Assembly: GCA_963828405.1 (NCBI GenBank)
Contig: CAWHEG010000027.1
Span: forward strand, 1-64,000
Direction: 5' to 3'
Length of the DNA stretch: 64,000 nt
Source of the DNA: JANMJD01 sp963828405
Lineage (GTDB): Bacteria; Actinomycetota; Acidimicrobiia; Acidimicrobiales; Ilumatobacteraceae
Shown: piece by piece, positions 35,242 through 44,390 of the stretch
Numbering within the stretch: the first letter of the stretch is position 1
Layout: each line of letters starts with the position of its first letter
Notes under the pieces: generated by a model
Database searches by the model: none
What the model saw: the letters and a program-made list of their open reading frames with translations, nothing else
Told to the model about the DNA's origin: nothing
Program-made: the position numbers and the translations under genes

Positions 35242-36557
35242 AGGCGGTCGACCTCGTCGCCCGGGACCCGGTTGCGGGTGTCCAGCACCTTGGCGCCGTG
35301 CTCGGCGACGAGCGCCCAGTCGAAGCGCGAGTGCTCGGTGAGCACGATCACCAGATCCGCCGCAGCCAGCTCGTCACGCGTCAGCTCGACGAGCTCGACC
35401 GTGGGCGGCACGAAGCGGGCGTCGACCATCGGATCGCACGCCCGCAGGTCGGCGCCGAGCAGGTGCAGGCGGTCGGCCACCTCGACGGCCGGCGACTCCC
35501 GGGCATCGGCGGAGTCCTTCTTGTAGGTCAGCCCGAGGAGCAGGATCCGGCTCCCGTTGACCGCCTTGCGGTCGCCGTTGAGGTGCTGGATGGCCCGCTG
35601 GGCGACGTAGTCCGGCATGTGCTCGTTCACGTCGTTGGCCAGTTCGACGAACCGGAAGGCATGACCGAGGGAACGGCGGACCTGCCACGAGAGGTACGAC
35701 GGATCGATCGGCAGGCAGTGTCCACCGACGCCGGGGCCCGGGGTGAAGCGCATGTAGCCGAACGGCTTGGTCGTCGCCGCGTCGATCACCGACCACACGT
35801 CGATCCCCAGGTCGTGGGCGAAGATCGCCAGTTCGTTGACCAGCGCCACGTTGACGTGGCGGAAGGTGTTCTCGAGCAGCTTGGTGAGCTCGGCCTCCTT
35901 GACGCCCGGGACCCTCACGGTGCGGTCGACGAGGGCCGAGTAGAAGTCGTCGACCGCCTTGGCCGAGGCGTCGTCGATCCCCGAGACGACCTTGGGGGTG
36001 TTGCGCAGGGTCCACCGTGTGTTGCCCGGGTCGATCCGCTCCGGGCTGTAGCCGACGTGGAAGTCGAGGCCGGCGCGCAGCCCGCCGGTCTCGAGCACCG
36101 GGATCAGCACCTCCTCGGTGGTGCCGGGGTAGGTGGTCGACTCGAGCACGACGCAGCACCCCGGGCGAAGGTGGGCGACGAGCATCGCCCCCGCCGATTC
36201 GACGAAGCTCAGGTCGGGTGCCGAGTCGCGCAGCGGCGTCGGCACCGAGATCACGGCGACGTCGAAGCCGGCGAGGTCGGCGGGATCACACGAGGGGAGG
36301 TAGCGGCCGGTGCCCAGGGCCGATCGAAGATCGGCGTCGGTGACGTCCTCGATGAACGACGAGCAGGCCGCCAGACGAGTGATCCTGTCGACGTCGACAT
36401 CGAAGCCGACGACGTCGTAGCCGACCTCGACGGCGCGCAGGGCGACCGGCAACCCCACGTACCCCTGTCCGAGTATCGCGACCCGACCCGACCCGGGGGC
36501 CCGCTCGGGCCCGGCGGGCAGGCCGGCGGGCAGGTCGTCGGGGTCGCGGGGCGGCAT
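35238..36557 (-). CDS. Nucleotide-sugar dehydrogenase (WbpA/TviB type)
   Basis: A 439-residue UDP-sugar 6-dehydrogenase that oxidises C6 of a UDP-HexNAc to the uronic acid using two NAD+. The NAD-binding motif is VAILGQGYVGLPVALRAVEV, followed by VPTPLRD, the central LLENTFRHVNVALVNELAIF, and the active-site cysteine in GVGGHCLPIDPSYLSWQ. The C-terminal domain shows LLLGLTYKKDSADARESPAV. The sequence matches the UDP-N-acetylglucosamine/mannosamine group better than UDP-glucose dehydrogenase. ATG 36557 follows a short upstream gap. Its product could be amidated by the AsnB-like enzyme. Confidence 0.9.
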   Translation of the reverse strand: MPPRDPDDLPAGLPAGPERAPGSGRVAILGQGYVGLPVALRAVEVGYDVVGFDVDVDRITRLAACSSFIEDVTDADLRSALGTGRYLPSCDPADLAGFDVAVISVPTPLRDSAPDLSFVESAGAMLVAHLRPGCCVVLESTTYPGTTEEVLIPVLETGGLRAGLDFHVGYSPERIDPGNTRWTLRNTPKVVSGIDDASAKAVDDFYSALVDRTVRVPGVKEAELTKLLENTFRHVNVALVNELAIFAHDLGIDVWSVIDAATTKPFGYMRFTPGPGVGGHCLPIDPSYLSWQVRRSLGHAFRFVELANDVNEHMPDYVAQRAIQHLNGDRKAVNGSRILLLGLTYKKDSADARESPAVEVADRLHLLGADLRACDPMVDARFVPPTVELVELTRDELAAADLVIVLTEHSRFDWALVAEHGAKVLDTRNRVPGDEVDRL

Positions 36558-36630
36558 CCGCCGATGATATGGCCCAGCCGGCCGTGCGTTCCCGCAGGTC
36601 GTGGGACCCAATTCGGGACGCCGGCAGGGA

Positions 36631-37293
36631 TCACCAGTCGGAGCGGAGCCGGTCGAGCGAACGGGCGGGCGAACCGACGACCACCTCGCCGGGCGGCACG
36701 TCGCGGGTCACGACGGCCCCGGCCCCGACCATCGCCCCGGCGCCGATGGTCAGGCCGCGCAGCACGACGGCGCCGGCGCCGACGGTCGCAGCCTCCTCGA
36801 GGTGGACGTCGCCACCGAGGATCCCGCCGGGGAACACCGTCGCGTAGTCGTCGAAGCTGCAGTCGTGGCCGATCGCCGCGTTGATGTGGATGTCGACGTG
36901 CAGGCCGAGGCGGCAACCGGTGGTCACCCGGGCGCCGGCGGCCAGGATGCAACCGGGCCCGATCGTGGTGCCGCTGCCGGCGCTGGCCCTCGGGCTGAGC
37001 AGGATCGTCGGTCGGGCGCGGGTCGGGCCGAGACGCCGGACGATCGATCGCCGAACGGCCCCGCTGCCGATGGCGATGACGTACCCGACGTCGGAGGTAC
37101 ACAGCCGCGTCGGCGGGCCGATGAGCTTGCCACCGACCGCGGCGAGGCGATCCGTGTCGACGGGCCCGTCGTCGAGGTATCCCAACAGCCGGATCGGAGC
37201 GCCGTCGGCGTCCATGTCCCGGGCGATGTCGGCGACCTCACGCCCGAATCCACCGGCGCCGACGATCACGACGTCGTCGGGGCGCCGGTTCAT
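36631..37293 (-). CDS. NeuD/PglD-type sugar O/N-acetyltransferase
   Basis: A 220-residue protein with an N-terminal Rossmann-like nucleotide-sugar binding part (VVIVGAGGFGREVADIARDM) and a C-terminal left-handed beta-helix of hexapeptide repeats (TIGPGCILAAGARVTTGC, IHINAAIGHDCSFDDYATVF, ATVGAGAVVLRGLTIGAGAM). The His in IGHDCSFDDY corresponds to the catalytic base of PglD. It would acetylate the amino group made by a DegT aminotransferase, yielding a bacillosamine-like sugar; this pathway is inferred from the gene set. Confidence 0.87.
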   Translation of the reverse strand: MNRRPDDVVIVGAGGFGREVADIARDMDADGAPIRLLGYLDDGPVDTDRLAAVGGKLIGPPTRLCTSDVGYVIAIGSGAVRRSIVRRLGPTRARPTILLSPRASAGSGTTIGPGCILAAGARVTTGCRLGLHVDIHINAAIGHDCSFDDYATVFPGGILGGDVHLEEAATVGAGAVVLRGLTIGAGAMVGAGAVVTRDVPPGEVVVGSPARSLDRLRSDW

Positions 37294-37373
37294 CGGCGGG
37301 GATCGTAGTCGTGGCCGCTCGCGTCCGGCGGGCAGCAGGCGATCTCACCGCGGCGGCCATCGCGGCGAACGAC

Positions 37374-39104
37374 TCACTCGTCCTGGTTGGCCCGGCCGTA
37401 GTAGTCGTTCTCGCCGTCGCGGGGGACCTTGTTGAGCACGATGCCGACCACGTTGGCCTGCGCCGACCGCAGGCGCTCGACACCGCGGGCGACGTGCTTG
37501 TAGTTGGTCGTCCGCAGTGAGGCGACCAACAGCACGCCGTCGACCATGCCCGACATGACCAGCGTGTCCGACACCGGCAGCACCGGCGGGGAGTCGACGA
37601 TGACGATGTCGAACTGGTCGCGGGCGGCGGCGAAGAAGTCCTTGGCCACCGGCGAGCCGAGGATCTCGACCGGGTTGGCCACCGGCTGCCCGGCGGGGAG
37701 CACCCACAGGTTCTCGGCTTCCGAATGGCAGCGGCTGAGGATGTCGAGGGGTTGGCGCGTCGTCTCGCCCTCACCGGGTGACCCGGCCGATCGCACGGCG
37801 GCGGCGGCCTCGTCCTGGCGCCGACGGCGCGTCGGTGGAGCGGGGTAGTCGTCGACCGACACCACGTCGCTGCGCGCCCCACGCGAGCGGGCCGGCGACG
37901 ACGGCTTGCGGGCACGATTCAGTCGGCGTTCCTCCTCCTCGGCGATCCCGGAGAGGATCTCCACCAGGCCCGACGGCGTCTGGGCGCGTACCTCGGTGAG
38001 CGACTCGACGCGTGGCCGGCGGAGGTCGGCCGAGATCAACAGGGTGCGGGCCCCGCTGACGGCGTACGAGGCGGCGAGGTTGGTCGCCACGGTCGACTTG
38101 CCGTCGCCGGGCATCGGGCTGGTGACGAGCATCACGCGCAGTTGCTGTTCGAGGCTGATGAACCGCAGCGACACCCGCAGCGAGCGGATCGCCTCGGCGA
38201 CGATGCCATCGGGGTGCTGCAACGCGGCGATGTGGAACGGGTCCCTGCTGACCCGTCGGTCGACGGGGATCTCGGCCAGCGTGGGCAGGCCGGTGAGCTC
38301 CTCGGCCTCGTCACGGGAACGGAGCCGCATGTCGAGGCGGTCCTTGAGCAGGGTGATGCCGGCGGCGAGGATCAGCCCGGCGACCAGCCCGGCCATCGCG
38401 CTGCGCATCGGTTTGGGGCTGATCGGGCTCGACGAGGGTTTCGCCGCGCCGGTGACCTCGGCCTCACCCCGTTTCAGCTCGGCGTCGATCTCGAGTTGCT
38501 GGCGCCGCTCGGACAGGTCCTGGAACTGGGCGCGGGCCGTCTCCAGCTCGGCGGTGACCGCCGCGCCGACGGGCTGGCGGCCCAGGTCGGTGAGGCGGGT
38601 GGTCAACGTCGAGATCTTGCCGTCGAGGTTGGCGATCGCCCGCTTGAGCCCTTCGACCGAGGAGTTGCGCCGGTTGTCGATGTAGGCGAGCGCCACCTGA
38701 TTGGCGATCGCCGCCGACCGCTCGGGTGTGCGCGTCGTGGCCCTGATCTTCATGATGTTGGAGTCGGCCGACGTCGACACGCTGACGGCGGACTGGACCT
38801 CGCCGCTCGTCAGCCCGCCGCCGAGGATCTCGGCGGCCGCCTCGGCGACATCGGGTCCGTCGGCGATGCTGGCCAACGATTTGACGATCCTCGAGCTGTT
38901 GACCAGCTCGGTGGCCGAACCGACGTTGGCAGTGCCGAACCGCTCGTTCGGATCGCCGGGCTTGAGCAGAACCGTGGCCGTCGACTGGTACAGCTTGGCC
39001 TGGCGGTTCGAGTTCACGAAGGCTCCGAGTGCCAGCAGGAGCGGGAGGGCGACGAGTACCTTCCAGTTCCTCTTGACCAGCAGGAGGTAGTCACTCAGTT
39101 CCAC
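37374..39104 (-). CDS. Wzz/BY-kinase fusion, third copy
   Basis: A 576-residue fusion beginning at GTG 39104 (MELSDYLLLVKRNWKVLVAL). Layout is as in the other two: helix 1, coiled coil, helix 2 (RSAMAGLVAGLILAAGITLL), Walker A SPMPGDGKST near residue 333, Walker A' ISADLRRP and Walker B IVIVDSPP. The kinase insert, about 80 residues between roughly 381 and 461, is rich in Arg, Pro and Ala and includes EEEERRLNRARK. The tyrosines at the C-terminus are few (DYYGRANQDE). It lies 97 bp downstream of the dehydratase stop and may be read from that operon. Confidence 0.87.
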   Translation of the reverse strand: MELSDYLLLVKRNWKVLVALPLLLALGAFVNSNRQAKLYQSTATVLLKPGDPNERFGTANVGSATELVNSSRIVKSLASIADGPDVAEAAAEILGGGLTSGEVQSAVSVSTSADSNIMKIRATTRTPERSAAIANQVALAYIDNRRNSSVEGLKRAIANLDGKISTLTTRLTDLGRQPVGAAVTAELETARAQFQDLSERRQQLEIDAELKRGEAEVTGAAKPSSSPISPKPMRSAMAGLVAGLILAAGITLLKDRLDMRLRSRDEAEELTGLPTLAEIPVDRRVSRDPFHIAALQHPDGIVAEAIRSLRVSLRFISLEQQLRVMLVTSPMPGDGKSTVATNLAASYAVSGARTLLISADLRRPRVESLTEVRAQTPSGLVEILSGIAEEEERRLNRARKPSSPARSRGARSDVVSVDDYPAPPTRRRRQDEAAAAVRSAGSPGEGETTRQPLDILSRCHSEAENLWVLPAGQPVANPVEILGSPVAKDFFAAARDQFDIVIVDSPPVLPVSDTLVMSGMVDGVLLVASLRTTNYKHVARGVERLRSAQANVVGIVLNKVPRDGENDYYGRANQDE

Positions 39105-39201
39105 GTCATCATTCCAATCAACCGGGGTGCGCCCGTGGTGTCGTCAGAAGACTACGCAGGGCGTCGAGATCGAGCGTCGCCAGGATAGGCCGACGAGGCG
39201 T

Positions 39202-41076
39202 TCAGAGTGCCGTCACCTGCAGCTGGCCATCGCTCGACGACACGACCGGCGACTCACGGCCGCTGATCCCTGCCTCGCAGAGGCTGATCAGCCGCTCCTT
39301 GGCGAGCTCGTCGGCGATCGGGGCGAGCAGCGCCTCGGCCTGCGCGGCGGTGAACCCGGGGACGATGGCGTGGGAGATCTCGGGGTGGAAGGGCCGGACG
39401 TCGACCTCGCCGTCGCCGAACAGCTCCTCGTGCATCTTCTCGCCGACGCGCAGACCGGTGTAGACGATGTCGATCGGGCGCATCGCCCGCGAGGCCATCA
39501 GCTTGGCGACGGCGTCGATCAGCACCGGCTCGCCCATCTCGAGCACGAGCACCTCGCCGGCGCGGCCGTGGACGGCGGCCTGCAGGGTGAGCGTCACGGC
39601 CTCTTCGATCATCATGAAGTAGCGGGTGGTCTCGGGGTGCGTCACCGTGATCGGGCCGCCGCGGGCGATCTGACCCTCGAAGGTGATCAGCATCGACCCA
39701 CGCGAGCCGAGCACGTTGCCGAAGCGAACCGACAGGTACGGCCGTCCCGTCCTGGCAGCCATCGTCGAGGTCAGCCGCTCGGTGGCCCGCTTCGAGTAGC
39801 CGAGGATGTTGAACGGGTTGGCGGCCTTGTCGGTCGAGATGTTGATGAACTGCTCGACGTGGTGGTTCGCCGCGGCCTCGAGGACGTTCTGCGTGCCGTA
39901 GACGTTGGTCTTGAGCGCCTCGGCCGGGAAGCGCTCGAGCATCGGGACGTGCTTGAGGGCGGCGGCGTGGAAGACGATCTCGGGCTGGTGCTCGGCGAAG
40001 ACCGCGTCGAGGGCGCCGGCGTCGCGGATGTCGCACAGCACGACGCCGGCGGCCTCGAGGTCGGCGCGGCCCGACAGGCTGAGGATCAGCCCGTGCAACG
40101 CGCTCTCGTCGCGGTCGAGCATCACGAGGCTCGCCGGGTTGAAGCGGTGGATCTGGCGGCACAGCTCCGAGCCGATCGATCCGCCGGCACCGGTGACGAG
40201 CACGCGGCGGCCCTCGAGCAAGGTGGCGATCTGGTCGAGCTCGATCGAGATCATCCGCCGGCCGAGAAGGTCGGCCTCGGTGACCCCGGAGATGGTGTCG
40301 ACGCCCAGGCCGTCCATCAGGCCGCCCGGGTTGCGCAGCACCAGGGCCCGCAGTCCGTGGCGCTCGATCTCGCCGACGATCTCGCGCAGCTGCTCGCGGC
40401 TGGCGCTCGGGATGGCGACGAGCACGGTCTTGGCCTCGTACTGGCCGGCGACCTCGGCGATGTCGCGCCGCCCGCCATGGACCTTGACGCCGCCCAGCGA
40501 ACGCAGGCGCTTCGACGGGTCGTCGTCGAGGAGGGCGACGGGGAGGTAGGGCGACTTGGGCTCGAGCAGCGTCGGCAGGATCACGGCCGCCGCCGTCCCG
40601 GCGCCGAAGATGATCAACGGTTCGCCGGCGATCGCCCCGGCCCGGTTGCGAGAGTCACGCCAGTAGCGCCACAGCGCCCGGGGGATCGTCATCGCCGCGA
40701 ACGCAGCGGGGCCGGCCAGGGTGGCGGCCCGGGCGGAGTAGACATCGGTCAGGCCGATGCCCGCGGCGAGCAGGGCGGTGCTCACCGCCACGGTGATGCC
40801 CGTCGTGCGCAGCTCGTCGAACGAGCCCGGCCTCCAGCCGCCGCGGTAGATGCGCGTGGCCAGGCCGACGACCAGCTGGATGACGGCGACGAGGAGGATC
40901 GCCTTCGTGCAGGCGCCGAACTCCACGCCGCTCGTTCCCCGCGAGGTGAGCAGGAACCAACTGGCGGTCAGAGCAATGGCCCACGAGCCGACATCTGCCA
41001 CGTAGAGTGGTAGAGAACTCTTGGGAAGCCACGCGGGACGACTCAGTCGCAACTGGAGCGGCTGTGTGCCTGCCAT
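39202..41076 (-). CDS. Membrane-bound nucleotide-sugar 4,6-dehydratase (CapD/WbpM/PglF type)
   Basis: A 624-residue protein with an N-terminal membrane region of four helices, a CoA-binding-like domain (EPLIIFGAGTAAAVILPTLL) and a C-terminal extended SDR domain. NAD-binding motif VLVTGAGGSIGSELCRQI is near residue 290; MLDRDESALHGL, VFHAAALKHVPMLE and the catalytic block ISTDKAANPFNILGYSKRAT follow. It converts UDP-GlcNAc to a 4-keto-6-deoxy sugar, the first step towards amino-dideoxy sugars. ATG 41076 follows GGAAGG. The divergent region to the ligase gene at 41276 holds two copies of the locus motif. Confidence 0.9.
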   Translation of the reverse strand: MAGTQPLQLRLSRPAWLPKSSLPLYVADVGSWAIALTASWFLLTSRGTSGVEFGACTKAILLVAVIQLVVGLATRIYRGGWRPGSFDELRTTGITVAVSTALLAAGIGLTDVYSARAATLAGPAAFAAMTIPRALWRYWRDSRNRAGAIAGEPLIIFGAGTAAAVILPTLLEPKSPYLPVALLDDDPSKRLRSLGGVKVHGGRRDIAEVAGQYEAKTVLVAIPSASREQLREIVGEIERHGLRALVLRNPGGLMDGLGVDTISGVTEADLLGRRMISIELDQIATLLEGRRVLVTGAGGSIGSELCRQIHRFNPASLVMLDRDESALHGLILSLSGRADLEAAGVVLCDIRDAGALDAVFAEHQPEIVFHAAALKHVPMLERFPAEALKTNVYGTQNVLEAAANHHVEQFINISTDKAANPFNILGYSKRATERLTSTMAARTGRPYLSVRFGNVLGSRGSMLITFEGQIARGGPITVTHPETTRYFMMIEEAVTLTLQAAVHGRAGEVLVLEMGEPVLIDAVAKLMASRAMRPIDIVYTGLRVGEKMHEELFGDGEVDVRPFHPEISHAIVPGFTAAQAEALLAPIADELAKERLISLCEAGISGRESPVVSSSDGQLQVTAL

Positions 41077-41146
41077 GTTCGTTTCCTTCCGATTCACGCG
41101 CCGCCGGTACGTATGTGGACGCTGTAAGAGGTTTGAGGGCGGTCCG

Positions 41147-41160
41147 CCGGACCATTTCCG
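41147..41160. promoter_or_regulatory. Recurrent polysaccharide-locus motif, copy 3
   Basis: CCGGACCATTTCCG in the divergent region between 41076 (minus) and 41276 (plus), 61 bp from the next copy. Confidence 0.5.
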
Positions 41161-41207
41161 TACGAAGAGCAATCTACGTGACGCGGCTCTCCTTCCGTAG
41201 AAGCCAT

Positions 41208-41221
41208 CCGGCCCATTCCAT
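41208..41221. promoter_or_regulatory. Recurrent polysaccharide-locus motif, copy 4
   Basis: CCGGCCCATTCCAT, the copy nearer to the O-antigen ligase-like gene at 41276. Confidence 0.5.
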
Positions 41222-41275
41222 CACCTCACGGCCTGTCACCGGTTCCTGATCAGGGAGTGCTGCGTTCGTCACCTA

Positions 41276-42754
41276 GTGTTGCATCCCATCGAACAGCGCA
41301 GCCTCACCTTGACGCGCCCGGCGCGCGCCCGTCCGACGGCGGTACGCCGCAGACCGGCTTCCAGCCGTTGGACGGCCTTCGCCCTCGCCTTCGCCCCGGC
41401 GATGCAGTGGACGACGGTCGGCGGCCTCGTGCCCGGCGACCTGGTCATCCTGCCGATCGTTGCCGTCGGGCTGCTGCGCCGCGACCACGCCGATCAGGCC
41501 GCTGTCCGGCTCCGGCATCGCCTGTTCGTCCCCGCCCTGATCATCGGCCTGGGGTCGATGCTCGCCCTGATCGACATCGGGCTCACCTCGTGGGCGGCCA
41601 GAACGCTGCTCCAGGACGTGATCGTCACCTTCACGTTCCTCGGTGTCCTGTCGTTCGCCCGGTCGAAGCGCTTCCCGACCGCCAGAGTGACCGAGGCGAT
41701 CATGGCGGCCGGACTCTTCGTGTCGGTGATCGTCCTCGCCCAAGGCGGCTACCGGCCGGCGGCGACGTTCGCCCAGACGAACATGACGGCCCACTTCATC
41801 GCCGCCTGCTTCGTGTTCACGCTCACACGCGCCTCGACGCGCCGGCGCCTCGTGGCGCTGCCGATCATGTTGGCCTCCGTGGTGATCACGGGTTCCTTCG
41901 GCGCCCTGCTGTCGCTCGCCGTGGTGGTCGCCTGGTTCGGGTACGGGGTGATGCGCTCCCGCCTCCACCGCACTCCGGCTGCGCTGGTGATGCTGACGTG
42001 GGGGCTGCTGGTCGGCGGGATCGGCCTGGCGGCGAGCAGCACGATCTCGGCCGAACTCACCTCGGCGGACACCGCCGAGGGCCTGAGTGCCAAGCGGCTC
42101 GATCGCAGCGGAGAGGGCCGCAAGGTCATCTGGCTCGACGGGCTGCATGCCCTGCGCGACGACCCGCTGGGCATCGGCCCCGGGGGGTTCAAACCGTTGA
42201 AGATCCACGTGAAGGTCGTCAACGGCGAACTCGACGCGTCCGAGATCCACCACGACACCATCGGCTACGTCGTCGAGCGGGGGTACATCGGATTCGCCGG
42301 CCTGTGCCTGCTGGTGTGGGTGCTCTGGTCGTCGGGTCGCAAGCGCAACGCCCTGCGGGGCCTGCTGATCATGAACGGCGTCGCCGGCCTGTTCCGCGAG
42401 ACGCTCCACTTCCGGCACTTGTGGATCTTCGTCGCCCTCGCCCTGGCCGGCGAGCTCTCCGAAGTCCGTCCCGGCCCCTGGCGGGTCGGCGGCCGGCCGA
42501 AGCGGTTCCTCGCCGCGGTCGGCGAGCCCACCGGCCGCCCGCGGAGCCGTGCCCGGCGCCTGCAGGCGACGGCCGGGGTGGTTCAGGTGCCCGCTCGTCA
42601 TGGACGGGTCAGGCGGCTCGACACCGGCCGACCTGCCGCGTCCGAGGCAGGCGCGGCGCCAACGCCGCGGTCCGGGCGGCCTCGTCGTCCAGCCGGTCGG
42701 GCGGATCCGGCGAGCCACCGGACGGTGCGACCGCGGCGCAGGCAGCGACGCTGA
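41276..42754 (+). CDS. O-antigen ligase/polymerase-like membrane protein, paralogue
   Basis: A 492-residue polytopic membrane protein parallel to the one at 33064: FAPAMQWTTVGGLVPGDLVI in helix 1, VIWLDGLHALRDDPLGIGPG in the large loop, then ASEIHHDTIGYVVERGYIGF with a His-His pair where ligases have a conserved histidine. The C-terminal ~80 residues are an Arg/Pro-rich tail with no similarity. The GTG at 41276 is the earliest start after an in-frame stop; later starts are possible. The two motif copies upstream suggest coordinated control with the dehydratase gene. Confidence 0.8.
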   Translation: MLHPIEQRSLTLTRPARARPTAVRRRPASSRWTAFALAFAPAMQWTTVGGLVPGDLVILPIVAVGLLRRDHADQAAVRLRHRLFVPALIIGLGSMLALIDIGLTSWAARTLLQDVIVTFTFLGVLSFARSKRFPTARVTEAIMAAGLFVSVIVLAQGGYRPAATFAQTNMTAHFIAACFVFTLTRASTRRRLVALPIMLASVVITGSFGALLSLAVVVAWFGYGVMRSRLHRTPAALVMLTWGLLVGGIGLAASSTISAELTSADTAEGLSAKRLDRSGEGRKVIWLDGLHALRDDPLGIGPGGFKPLKIHVKVVNGELDASEIHHDTIGYVVERGYIGFAGLCLLVWVLWSSGRKRNALRGLLIMNGVAGLFRETLHFRHLWIFVALALAGELSEVRPGPWRVGGRPKRFLAAVGEPTGRPRSRARRLQATAGVVQVPARHGRVRRLDTGRPAASEAGAAPTPRSGRPRRPAGRADPASHRTVRPRRRQRR

Positions 42755-42819
42755 GTCGAATCGGCGGACCTCGCGAACCGTGGGCGGGTCCAGCAGCATC
42801 TACACGCCCCCCCTGGCGA

Positions 42820-43122
42820 ATGATCGTTGTCGACACCGGTGTGCTGCTCGCTGTCGCTGACGCCGACGACCGCTGGCACCTCGCCAGCACAACGTTGCTC
42901 GCCAGCTACCCGTCCAGCCAGCTGATCCTGCCCGCCCCGGTGATCCCCGTCGCCGAACTCGTCGGGCAATATGCCGAAATGGACCTCGGCACCGTCGACG
43001 CCGCCGTCATCGCCGTCGCCGAGCGACTCAACGTGAGCACCCTGGCCACGATCAACCCGAGAGATTTCCGAGTCGTCAGACCCGCCCACTGCGACGCCTT
43101 CGAACTCGTCCCCGCACTCTGA
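42820..43122 (+). pseudogene. VapC-type PIN toxin with internal deletion
   Basis: A continuous 100-codon frame. It starts like VapC (MIVVDTGVLLAVADADDRWH) and ends like VapC (QYAEMDLGTVDAAVIAVAER, TLATINPRDFRVVRPAHCDA). The middle is missing: sequence jumps at about residue 43 from LPAPVIP directly to VAELVGQY. In relatives ~30 residues lie between these blocks, including a catalytic acidic residue. The deletion is in frame, so a protein could be made, but it is probably inactive. No antitoxin gene adjoins. Confidence 0.65.
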
Positions 43123-43205
43123 CCGCACCGGGGGATGGTCGGCCCAAAACGCACCCGGCTGCGAGACCTGCACCCGTGAGCGATCGTCGCCGGCAGCGCG
43201 GCGGG

Positions 43206-44390
43206 TCAGCCGGCCTGGTTGAGGAACGACGCCGTCGACTCGACGACGCGCTCGACGTCGCTCGACGTCATCCCCGGGAACAGCGGCAGGCTGATGATCC
43301 GCGAGAACATCTCCTCGGCCACCGGCATGTCGCTGGGGGCGTACCCCCACTTCTCGTGGTACAGCGGGTGCATGTGCAGCGGGCGGTAGTGCACGCTCGT
43401 GCCGATCCCGGCCGCGGCGAGGTGCTGAACCAGGCCGTTGCGGTCGATCTGGTCGACCGGGCCCTCGAGCACGGCGACATACAGATGCCAGGCGTGCTGC
43501 ATCCCGGCCTCGACGATCGAGGAGTCGGTGGCGTCGTGCAGCGGCTTGATGCCGTGCACGTCGTTGAGCAACTTGGAGTACTGCATCGCCAGATCGATGC
43601 GTTGGGCCGCCAGGTCGTCGGAGCGGGTGAGCTGCACCCGGCCGACGGCGGCGGCCACATCGGTGAGGTTGTACTTGAAGCCGGCGTCGAGGATCCGGTA
43701 GTCCCAAGGTGCGTTGGTGTCGAACCGACGCCACGCATCGCGGCTCAGACCGTGCAGGCTGAGCCGGCGGGCGGTCCCGGCGAGCTCCTCGTCGTCGGTC
43801 GTCAGCATCCCGCCCTCGCCGGCGGTGGTGATCGTCTTGTTGGCGTAGAACGAGAAGCACGTCGAATCGGCCAGCGATCCGATCCTGCGGCCCTTGTAGA
43901 GCGTCGGCAGGGAATGGGCCGCATCATCGATCACATAGGCGCCGACGCCGGCGGCCAGTTCGTTGATGGCGTCCATGTCGGCCGGGAAGCCGGCGTAGTG
44001 GACCGGCATGATCGCCCGGGTCCGTTCGGTGAGCTTGGCCTCCACGGCGGCCGGGTCGATCAGCAGGCTCTCGGGCAGGATGTCGACGAGCACCGGGGTG
44101 GCCCCCATGTACTGCACGACCTCGGCCGTCGAGGCGAACGTCATCGTCGGCACGATCACCTCGTCGCCCGGACCGATGCCGCGGGCGGCGAGCGCCAGGT
44201 GCAGCGCGGCCGTCGCCGAGTTCATCGCGACGGCGTGCTTGGCGCCGACGTATTCGGCGAACTCGCGCTCGAACTCGACGCAGTTCTTGCCGGTCGTCAG
44301 CCATCCCGAACGCAACACCTCCACGGCGGCCTCGACCTCGGCCTCCCCGAGGGTCGGCTTGAAGAACGGGAGGGGCGCCACAGCGCTCAT
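43206..44390 (-). CDS. DegT/DnrJ/EryC1 aminotransferase
   Basis: A 394-residue PLP-dependent sugar aminotransferase: FFKPTLGEAEVEAAVEVLRS and WLTTGKNCVEFEREFAEYVG at the N-terminus, MNSATAALHLALAARGIGPG, MPVHYAGFPADMD, DDAAHSLPTLYKGRRIGS, and the PLP lysine in FSFYANKTITTAGEGGMLT. The C-terminal SVHYRPLHMHPLYHEKWGY is typical of the ArnB/PseC-like group. It is not closely similar to the aminotransferase at 26240, so the locus may produce two amino sugars or use one enzyme at a different ketone. The start overlaps the glycosyltransferase stop by ATGA. Confidence 0.9.
   Translation of the reverse strand: MSAVAPLPFFKPTLGEAEVEAAVEVLRSGWLTTGKNCVEFEREFAEYVGAKHAVAMNSATAALHLALAARGIGPGDEVIVPTMTFASTAEVVQYMGATPVLVDILPESLLIDPAAVEAKLTERTRAIMPVHYAGFPADMDAINELAAGVGAYVIDDAAHSLPTLYKGRRIGSLADSTCFSFYANKTITTAGEGGMLTTDDEELAGTARRLSLHGLSRDAWRRFDTNAPWDYRILDAGFKYNLTDVAAAVGRVQLTRSDDLAAQRIDLAMQYSKLLNDVHGIKPLHDATDSSIVEAGMQHAWHLYVAVLEGPVDQIDRNGLVQHLAAAGIGTSVHYRPLHMHPLYHEKWGYAPSDMPVAEEMFSRIISLPLFPGMTSSDVERVVESTASFLNQAG

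Noticed and set aside
43910..43925. GAATGGGCCG inside the aminotransferase gene as another regulatory site
   Set aside because: It lies within coding sequence and lacks the flanking CCGG-like context at the correct positions; treated as a chance match.
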